64,000 nucleotides of DNA from Onthophagus taurus (taxonomy: Eukaryota > Arthropoda > Insecta > Coleoptera > Scarabaeidae): the NCBI RefSeq assembly GCF_036711975.1, contig NW_027248940.1, positions 1,860,001 to 1,924,000 on the forward strand, written 5' to 3'. Made by a program: the position numbers and the translations under genes. Positions 56,001 through 64,000 of the stretch are shown here, one piece after another (the first letter of the stretch is position 1; every line of letters starts with the position of its first letter). A model generated the notes under the pieces. That model was given only the letters and a program-made list of their open reading frames with translations. It did no database searches and had not been told where the DNA came from.

Positions 56001-59000
56001 TACAGAAGATAGAATTGCCACCAACAAGTTATAATCAAATGTCTTGCTGAAGTCTAGTAAAACCAATAAGGTCATCACAACCAAGTCATTTTAGCAACTG
56101 TGATTGTACCTCAATATATTCTTATAGTACAATATTATAACATATTATTTTATTCCTGCCGACGCGACGATCCTGGTAACACTTGGCGCACAACGTTTCG
56201 TACAGTGATACCGAAGATGTCTAAAACAAGAAGTAGCAAAGCACCAGAAGAACACCCGATTTCAATCCACCACATTAGGCATTACTTTCCTCAGGCGAGG
56301 AAGAACTTCCCAAAGTAGAAGATATCATCATTTTCTTGCATTTGTAGTGTTCCTCTTTTCTGCCTAAATCCCTTTTTCTCTCTTTTCACTTTTTATTCAG
56401 TGTCTCTCTTTTATTATCAGTCTCTTTCCAGTACTACACCGTTCTGTCCAACCTCATTCTTCCATTTCCAATCTTTCTACACTATTATTTTTGCATTACC
56501 GTGTTTTATTTAGTGTATTACTTCTATTATCAGTCTCTTTTCAGTATTACACCTTTATGCTCAACCTTCTTTTTCCACGTTCGAGATATTTCGTGTTACT
56601 CTCGGGCGGTCGACGTCTTCGAAGTCGGCCGTGTTCAATTTTTGTAGCTATTTCAAACGAAATCAACGCATGGCTAAGGAATTAGGCCTTATACAAATCT
56701 AACACGGCCGTTTTCGAAGACATCGGCCGCCTCGTAATCAATACGAACCCCAAGAGACCCTTGTTAATCGATTCAGCCTCTATTCAGTCTTTTTCTCAAC
56801 ATTTCCAATCATCATTTTGTTTGGCCATACTTTTCATGACTTTATAATCTTTTTTTAAGTCTTAATCCTTTCTGTCCAGTTTCTTTTTCCTCTTTTCACG
56901 TTTTATTCAATGTCTTACTTCTATTGCCAGTCTGTTTCCAGTGTTGCAACTGTCTGTCCAAGCTCATTTTTCCATTTCCTGTCTTTCTACACTATTATTT
57001 TTGCATTACCAACCTTTTTCAGTGTCACATCTTTCTGTTCATTCCCGTTTTTGTCTCTCCAACCTCCATTCAGTCTTTTTATTAGCCTTTCCAATCTCTT
57101 TTCACGTATTATTCTCTCTTCCTCCTGTGGTGCGTCGAAATCTTTGTTACTCTCTTATATTTCCTCACTTTGACTATGCGGACGCGGTTTATTCCGATCT
57201 CTCGGTGACTCTTCTGAGTAAATTGCAGCGGCTACAAAATAATTGTATCCGGTTCATATTTGACCTAAATAGATTTGAGCATGTAACACCGTATCGCAAT
57301 TACATTCAGATGTTAACCTGTGAGAGACGTAGATCCTTTCGTTTATTAACCATTTTATTTAAAATCCTTCATAACTGCACCCCAAAGTACTTATCAGATA
57401 GGTTCCAGCAATTATCAACTCATGAGCTTGCTACTCGTTCACGTTCTGATACTATTCTTACATTTCCCGTTCATAGCACTGAAATTTATCATAGATCATT
57501 TACAGTACAGTCGATTGCGCTGTGGAATGGACTGCCTTCTGAAATTCGTAATATTTCTAGAATTACTAATTTTAGACATGTTTTAAAGAGCCACTTGCTT
57601 GCCCTTCAACTGGCTGTTTCCTGATTCTTTGTTCTTTGTCTTTCTCTTTTTTTCCTCTCTTCAATTGCTCTCACTTGTTGGCAACTGATATCCGGCAGAT
57701 TCTTTTAGTTTCTTTTAGTCGCTCTCTATCTCTCTTTTTGTGTCTTTTCTTTATTTTTCTCTTTGTTTTTCTTTTCTTGCTTAATCTTATTTGGTGATGT
57801 TAATAATATCTAATTGTCAGTACTTGCCATATTCAGCAAATACTATTTTTATTTTTGTTTGTTCTGTTGGGTCATTTGGCAGAGATCGCTTGTGCGATAA
57901 AATGATCCATTTGCTGATACTGTTTAAGTTAAGTGTATCTTATGTAATTTTGTATTTTTGTCTGTGGCAATAAATGATAAATAAAAAATTATTCCGTATT
58001 ACACCTTTCTGGTCAACCTCCTTTTTTGGCATTCGAGATATTTCGTGTTACTCTCGTGTACAATTTTTGTAGCTGTTTCAAACGATATGAACGCATGGTT
58101 AAGGAATTAGGTCTTATACATATCTAACACGGCCGTTTTCGAAGACATCGGCCGCCTCGCAATCATCACGAACAGCAAGAGATTGAGACGAACCTCATTT
58201 CAGTTACACCATTCTCCCTTGTTAATCGATCCAGCCTCTATTCAGTCTTTTTCTCAACATTTACAATCATCATTTTGCTTGGCCATCCTTTTCTTGACTT
58301 TAGAATCATTTTTTAAGTCTTAATCCTTTCTGCCCAGTTTCTTTTTCCTCTTTTCACGTTTTATTCAATGTCTTTCTTCTATTACCAGTCTGTTTCCACC
58401 TTTCTGCTCTTTTTACCATTTCTCTTCGGGATTGTATATCCTTCATTGAACTAAAACTAGAACTAACTATTACATAACGTTATTCGAATTTGTGAGAAAA
58501 TTATTAATTCAAATTTTTCATATCCCCGTATTAATCCGTTATATCGAGATATTACCATACTCATTATTTTTTGATTTAATTACAAGTTTAACTGCTTTTT
58601 CGATATCGCAATCTCCAAAAATAATTAGAGGCGATTTTCCTCCTAATTCCAAAGAGACTTTTTTAACGTTTTCTGCACAAGTCTTCATTATTACTTTTCC
58701 TATTTCGGTACTTCCGGTGAATCCTAATTTTCTTACATCGGGGTGAGAAGCGATTGCATTTCCAACGATTGTACCCGATCCCGTTACAACGTTAATAACT
58801 CCGGGTGGTACCCCTGCTTTTACAGATAACTCGGCGAACTTTAAAGCTGTTAAAGGACAAACTTGGGCTGGCTTAATCACAACCGTGTTTCCCGCCGCTA
58901 AACAAGCGGCCATTTTCCACGATAACATCATTAAAGGGTAATTCCATGGAGTTACTAACCCACAAACACTAAAAAAAAGAATTTTTTTGATTAATTAAAA

Positions 59001-59515
59001 TTTATTTTTAGAATTAATTTTTATTAATACCCAATCGCTTCTTTTTTCGTAAAACACAAATTCGAATTTGGACGTGCGTTCGAAATAGGAACCGTACTTC
59101 CATGAATCTTATCAGCCCACCCAGCGAAATACCTCCAAGTTTCAATACTCATCCCAACGTGAGTTTTTAAAGCTAAAGTATAAACGGCCCCCGCATCTAA
59201 AGCTTCGATCGTGGCTAATTCTTCTTTGTGTTCTTGCATTAAATCGGCTAATCTGAAGAGGATTAATCCGCGTTCGCGAGCGCTGATTTTGCTCCATTCT
59301 CCTTCCTCGAACGCTTTTTTGGCGGCTTCGACCGCTTGGTTGACGTCGTTTATTGTGGCGGCGGGGATTTGGCAAATTACGCTTTCATCGGTGGGGTTAA
59401 TACAGTTTGAAGTTTTTCCGGTTTCTGCATCGACGAATTCTCCGTTGATAAACATTTGGGTTGGAATGTTAATTGTTATTCCGTTTGTGAAGATTTCTTT
59501 TCCTTTGTAGTTTAC
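50082..59515 (-). CDS. 10-formyltetrahydrofolate dehydrogenase (ALDH1L), C-terminal aldehyde dehydrogenase part
   Basis: The last four exons: 59515-59031, 58968-58584, 50761-50391, 50337-50082, GT-AG with matching phases, giving 498 aa and a stop. The enzyme turns 10-formyl-THF into THF and CO2 with NADP, linking folate one-carbon flux to redox. This window holds the end of the linker and the whole ALDH domain, starting before [17 protein letters not shown]. Visible residues, numbered in this fragment: TPWNYP (168-173), the cofactor-binding KPA (Lys194), FTGSTEIG (245-252), general base Glu269 in LELGGKSP, nucleophile Cys303 in [10 protein letters not shown] (34 residues apart, as in the family), EESFGP, and the C-terminal [13 protein letters not shown]. 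The hydrolase and carrier exons must lie past 64000 if the gene is whole. Intron 58583-50762 is 7.8 kb and full of transposons. Very close to vertebrate ALDH1L1, so strongly constrained. Confidence 0.95.
50764..51139. other. intron DNA with no recognised gene
   Basis: AT-rich start (on the gene's strand, the end) of the large ALDH1L intron, with ATATATATA runs. A short open frame (50939-51124, minus) shows no domain. Confidence 0.5.
51140..51435 (-). pseudogene. LINE RT fragment
   Basis: The minus strand reads [14 protein letters not shown], an RT motif C whose second position has decayed (YADD to YAND), then [20 protein letters not shown], the region that follows it in Jockey/CR1-type LINEs. 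Only about 100 codons are left. Confidence 0.7.
52297..53495 (+). mobile_element. 5'-truncated Penelope-like element inserted in the LINE
   Basis: It begins inside RT just before the YVDD motif ([13 protein letters not shown] after a small shift), continues with [14 protein letters not shown] and [11 protein letters not shown], then the GIY-YIG endonuclease frame 52773-53243 ([31 protein letters not shown]). The 3' tail carries CTGAAGAACGTTGCAACATG and GGCATCCGAAACG and ends in TTAGTTCTAGTTTTAG at about 53462. CAGCCTCTC from the LINE stands on both sides (52288-52296 and 53496-53504), a 9-bp target duplication, with about 33 extra bases between the tail and the right copy. Confidence 0.9.
54777..55234. 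mobile_element. 458-bp MITE with GGGCCGTTAAC ends
   Basis: Perfect inverted ends GGGCCGTTAAC / GTTAACGGCCC with TA on both sides (54775-54776, 55235-55236). It interrupts the RNase H region of the LINE. Non-coding interior. Confidence 0.88.
55721..56100 (-). pseudogene. small LINE RT fragment
   Basis: The minus frame 56084-55893 reads [18 protein letters not shown] and DVPHGSVF, the motif-A and motif-B regions of a Jockey/CR1-type RT with the usual PQGS changed to PHGS. Flanked by unassigned DNA. Confidence 0.65.
56575..56960. repeat. CT-rich direct repeat, left copy
   Basis: TTCGAGATATTTCGTGTTAC, AACACGGCCGTTTTCGAAGA and CATCGGCCGCCTCG, then CT-rich DNA (CAGTTTCTTTTTCCTCTTTT), recur at about 58025-58400. 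The region from 56160 onward is pyrimidine-rich with short internal repeats of TCCATTTCCAATCTTTCTAC type. Confidence 0.7.
57120..57990 (+). pseudogene. CR1-type LINE 3' end
   Basis: The frame ending at 57624 reads YISSL-like RT thumb sequence in one frame and [46 protein letters not shown] and [14 protein letters not shown] in the main one, the usual C-terminus of CR1/Jockey-type ORF2. A T-rich 3' UTR runs to GGCAATAAATGATAAATAAA. It is 5'-truncated and lies between the two CT-rich direct repeats. Confidence 0.75.
58025..58400. repeat. CT-rich direct repeat, right copy
   Basis: Matches 56575-56960 with indels, including ACACGGCCGTTTTCGAAGAC and ATCGGCCGCCTCG. It ends about 180 bases before the ALDH1L exon at 58584. 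Confidence 0.7.
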
Positions 59516-59699
59516 CTTAAAAAAAGAAATACAATGAAACTTATTACTCAAATTTTGGAATAAAACTTTAAATAAAAGAATATGAGTTGAAGGGAAGGAA
59601 AAAAATCTGGAAGTAATGGAGAAATTCAATAGCATCAATAATCCAAAGTTATGAAGTTGCGTTTGCTAACGTAACTAAATTTTTTGGATTAATCGGATA

Positions 59700-62600
59700 A
59701 AGACGTGAAATCAGAGAAAATTTTTAGTTATAAAGCTGTTTTATTTTTAGCATTAATGGATAGAAAATTAAAAATCCTTTAAAATGAGCCCAAACTCGAC
59801 TTATTTATCTGCAACCGTTATCGAGATATCTTAATTATTTGCAAAAAAAATGGCGACAATTTGACATTTGACAGTTTATAACCTAACTTTTTTATTCTTT
59901 AACCCAATTATATCATGTTTGGTATTAAATTAAAGCATTTTTGATTCTTATTAAGATAATTTTAACATTTATCAAAAAATCGTTCCATTTAATTTTGACA
60001 TTTGACAGTTTATAACCTAACTTTTTTATTTTTAACCCTAATATATCTTATTTGGTATCAAACGAAAGCAGTTTTGATTCTTTTAAGATCATTTGAATAT
60101 TTATCCAAAAATCGTTCCATTTAACTTTGACATTTGACAGTTTCTAACTTACCTTTTTTATTTTTAAAGCTGTTTTTTTAACATTAATGAATAAAAAATT
60201 AAAAATCCTTTAAAATGAACCCAAACTCGACTTATCTATCTGAAACCGTTATCGAGATATCTTAATTATTAGCAAAAAAAAATGGCGATTATTTGACATT
60301 TGACAGTTTATACATTAACTTTTTTTATTTTTAACCCAACTATATCTTGTTTGGTATCAAATGAAAGCATTTTTGATTGTTATTAGGATCATTTCAATAT
60401 TTAACAAAAAATCGTTATATTTAATTTTGACATTTGACAGTTTCTAACCTAACTTTTTTATTCGTTAGCCGAAATATATCATGTTTGGTATCAAATGAAA
60501 GCATTTTTGATTCTTATTAAAATCTTTAAAATGAGCCCAAACTCGACTTATTTATCTCCAACCGTTATCGAGATATCTTAATTATTAGTAAAAAATGGCG
60601 ATTATATGGCAAATATATCATGTTTGGTATCAAATTCAACCATTTTAGATGCTTATTAAGATCATTTCAATATTTATCAAAATTTCGTTACATTTAATTA
60701 TGACATTTCACAATTTCTAACCTTACTTTTTTATTTTTTTACTTACACTGCAACCGACCAACACGGCCGAGCACGCCCGAGTAGTCGACAGAACTAAATT
60801 TTTTGGGTTAATCGGATGAAGTATTTGTTTCTTGATAAGTATCAATTCAGACAATTTTTTTAGTTGTAAAGCTGTTCTTTTTAAAACATTAATGGATAGA
60901 AAATTAAAAATTCTTTAAAATGAGCCCAAACTCGATTTATTTATCTCCGACCGTTATTGAGATATCTTAATTAATAGCAAAAAAAATGGCGATTATTTGA
61001 CATTTGACAGTTTCTAACCTAACCTTCTTATTTTTTTACCCAAATATATCATGTTTGGTATCAAATGAAAAGATTTTTGATTCTTATTAAGATAATTTCA
61101 ACATTTATCAAAAAATCGCTGCATTTAATTTTGACATGACAGTTTCTAACCTAACTTTTTTATTTTTTACGCAAATATATCATGTTTGATATCAAATGAG
61201 AGCATTTTTGATTCTTATTAAAATCATTCCAATATTTATAAAAAAATCGTAATATTTTGACATTTGACAGTTCCTAACCTAACTTTTTTATATTTAAAGC
61301 TGTTCTTTTTTAACATTAATGAATAGAAAATTAAAAATCCTTTAAAATGAACCCAAACTCGACTTATTAACTCCAACCGTTATCGAGATATCTTAATTAT
61401 TAGTAGAAAAATGGCGATTATTTGACATTTGACAGTTTCCAACCTAACTTTTTTATTTTTTTACCCAAATATATCATGTTTGGTATCAAATGAAAGCATT
61501 TTTGATTCTTATTAAGATAATTTCAACATTTATCAAAAAATCGTTCCATTTAATTTTGACATTTGACAGTTTCTAACCTGACTGTTTTATTTTTAAAGCT
61601 GTTCTTTTTAACATTAATGAGTAAAAAATTAAAAATCCTTTAAAATGAACCCAAACTCGACTTATCTATCTCAAACCGTTATCGATCATTTCAATATTTA
61701 ACAAAAAATCGTTATATTTAATTTTGACATTTGACTGTTTTTAACCTAACTTTTTTATTTTTTCAACCAAAATAGATTATGTTTGGTATCAAATTCGACC
61801 ATTTTTGATACCTATTAAGATCATTTATATATTTATATAAAATTCGCTATATTAAATTTTGACATTTGGCAGTTTCTAACCTAACTTTTTTATTTTTAAA
61901 GCTGTTTTCTTTTAACATTAATGAATAGAAAATTAAAAATCCTTTAAAATGAACCCGAACTCGACTTATCTATCTCAAACCGTTATCGAGATATCTTAAT
62001 TATTAGCAAAAAAAATGGCGATTATTTGACATTTGACAGTTTATAAATTAACTTCTTTTATTTTTAACCCACCAATCCAACTATATCTTGTTTGGTATCA
62101 AATGAAAGCATTTTTGATTGTTATTAAGATCATTTCAATATTTTACAAAAAATCGTTATATTTAATTTTGACATTTGACAGTTTCTAACCTAACTTTTTT
62201 ATTCGTTAGCCGAAATATATCATGTTTGGTATCAAATGAAACCATTTTTGATTCTTATTAAGATCATTTCAATATTTATCAAAAAAACGTAATATTTAAT
62301 TTTGACGTTTGACAGTTTTTAAGCTAACTTTTTTATTTTTTTAACCAAAATAGATTATGTTTGGTATCAAATTCGACCATTTTTGATACTTATTAAGATC
62401 ATTTCAATATTTATATAAAATTCGCTATATTAAATTTTGACATTTGACAGTTTCTAACCTAACTTTTTTATTTTTAAAGCTGTTCTTTTTTAACATTAAA
62501 GAATAGAAAATTAAAAATCCTTTAAAATAAACCCAAATTCGACTTATCTATCTCAAACCGTTATCGAGATATCTTAATTATTAGCAAAAAAATGGCGATT

Positions 62601-64000
62601 ATTTGACATTTGACAATTTATAAATTAACTTTTTTATTTTTTTACCCAAATATGTCATGTTTGGTATCAAACGAAAGCATTTTTGATTCTTATTAAGATA
62701 ATTTCAACATTTATCAAATCGTTCCATTTAATTTTGACATTTGACAGTTTATAACCTAACTTCTCTTATTTTTAACCCAAATATATCTTGTTTGGTATCA
62801 AACGAAAGCAGTTTTGATTCTTTTAATATCATTTCAATATTTATCAAAAAATCCTTCCATTTAATTTTGACATTTGACAGTTTCTAACCTACCCTTTTTA
62901 TTTTTAAAGCTGTTTTTTTAACATTAATGAATAAAAAATTAAAAATCCATTAAAATGAGCCCAAACTCGACTTATTTGTCTCCAACCGTTATCGAGATAT
63001 CTTAATACTTAGTAAAAAAATGGCGATTATTTGACATTTGATAGTTTCTAACCTCACTTTTTTATTTTTTATCCCAAATATATAATATTTAGTATCAAAT
63101 AAAAGCATTTTTGATTCTTATTAAGATCATTTCAATATTTATCAAAAAATCGTCATATTTAATTTTGACATTTGACAGTTTTTGACCTAACTTTATTATT
63201 TTTTAGCCCAAATATATCATGTTTGATGTCAAATTCAACCATTTTTGATACATATTAAGATTAATTCAATTTCTATCAAAATATCGTTACATTTAATTTT
63301 GACATTTGACAATTTCTAACCTTACTTTTTTATTTTTTTACTTACACTGCATCCGACCAACACGGCCGAACACGCCCGAGTAGTCGACAGAACTAAATTT
63401 TTTAGATTAATCGAATAAAGTATTTGTTTCTTGGTAGGTATCAATTCAGAAAATTTTTTTAATTGTAAAGCTGTGCTTTTTAAAACATTAATGGATAGAA
63501 AATTAAAAATTCTTTAAAATGAGCCCAAACTCGATTTGTTTATCTCCGACCGTTACTGAGATATCTTAATTAATAGCAAAAAAAATGGCGATTATTTGAC
63601 ATTTGCAGTTTCTAACCTAACTTTTTTATTTTTTAACCCAAATATATCATATTTGGTATTAAATGTAAGCATTTTTAATTCTTATTAAGATCATTTCAAT
63701 ATTTATCAAAAAATCGTAATATATAACTTTGGCATTTGACAGTTTTTAACATAACTTTTTTATTTTTAACCCAACTATATCTTGTTTGGTATCAAATGAA
63801 AGAATTTTTGATTCTTATTAAGATCATTTCAATATTTAAGAAAAAATCGTTATATTTAATTTTGACATTTGACAGTTTCTAACCTAACTTTTTTATTCTT
63901 TAACCCAATTATATCATGTTTGCTATTAAATTAAAGCATTTTTGATTCTTATTAAGATCATACCAATGTCTATCAAAAAATCGTAATATTTGATTTTGAC
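59700..64000. repeat. satellite array 5, composite ~133 + ~166-bp units, runs off the window
   Basis: Unit A carries ATCATGTTTGGTATCAAATG, TTTTTGATTCTTATTAAGAT and ATCGTT(C/A)(C/T)ATTTAATTTTG. Unit B carries AAAGCTGTT, AAATCCTTTAAAATGAACCC, AAACTCGACTTATCTATCT, CGTTATCGAGATATCTTAAT and AAAATGGCGATTATTTGACA. Both end in TTTGACAGTTTCTAACCTAA. GGTATC landmarks at 59921, 60054 and 60353 give steps of 133 and 299. A GC-rich marker (CCGACCAACACGGCCGA) occurs at 60751 and 63351. The array fills the intron upstream of the first ALDH1L exon in view; no exon is visible in it. Confidence 0.92.

Noticed and set aside
56910..57173. Hydrophobic frame of 87 codons
   Set aside because: Pyrimidine-rich repeat DNA upstream of the LINE end; no domain, overlaps the real RT frame.
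1..64000. tRNA or rRNA genes
   Set aside because: No cloverleaf with box A/B or rRNA-like GC-rich block was recognised by eye; a covariance search would be needed to exclude one fully.

Overview
The window looks like an AT-rich insect nuclear genome; a beetle is plausible but not proven. The reasons are spliced genes with GT-AG introns, a CYP4-clan P450, an ALDH1L gene, and a mix of mariner, BEL/Pao, Penelope, RNase H-bearing LINE, CR1-like and Ty3/gypsy remnants.
Three host genes, all on the minus strand, carry the real coding content. Their exons can be joined by hand into open frames with consistent phases. (1) A CYP4-clan cytochrome P450, 6 exons, 6472-14227, 485 aa. (2) A two-transmembrane PXA-domain protein of the sorting-nexin type, 5 exons, 18230-44103, 922 aa. 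(3) The last 4 exons of a 10-formyltetrahydrofolate dehydrogenase (ALDH1L), 50082-59515, 498 aa, with the rest of the gene beyond the right edge. The three genes have no obvious shared pathway.
Most of the remainder is tandem repeats and transposons. Five long arrays occupy about 24 kb: array 1 (~182-bp unit, 7835-13808, P450 intron 2); array 2 (~176 bp, 14480-18165, between genes 1 and 2); array 3 (~190 bp, 28990-34535, PXA intron 1); array 4 (~355-bp dimer of ~178-bp halves, 44520-48607, upstream of the PXA gene); array 5 (composite ~133 + ~166 bp, 59700 to the window end, upstream intron of ALDH1L). Even isolated two-copy duplications at 6.2-6.4 kb and 35.8-36.2 kb have spacings of 176 and 356 bp.
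Transposon layout: 1-1628 Penelope pieces head to head; 1640-2528 decayed DUF7869-like gene; 2708-5158 mariner with ~0.5-kb inverted repeats; 5164-5708 foldback MITE; 20470-23484 LINE between two MITEs; 23910-26513 second long-TIR mariner with a MITE inside its right repeat; 37028-43209 BEL/Pao element with 4 differences between its LTRs; 46948-47985 LINE inside array 4; 49141-49960 gypsy scraps; 51140-58400 nested LINE, Penelope and MITE insertions in the ALDH1L intron. All transposon reading frames seen are broken. No clearly new gene system was found. The most unusual material is the organisation of the satellites around intact exons, and the near-identical 3' ends of two introns of the PXA gene.
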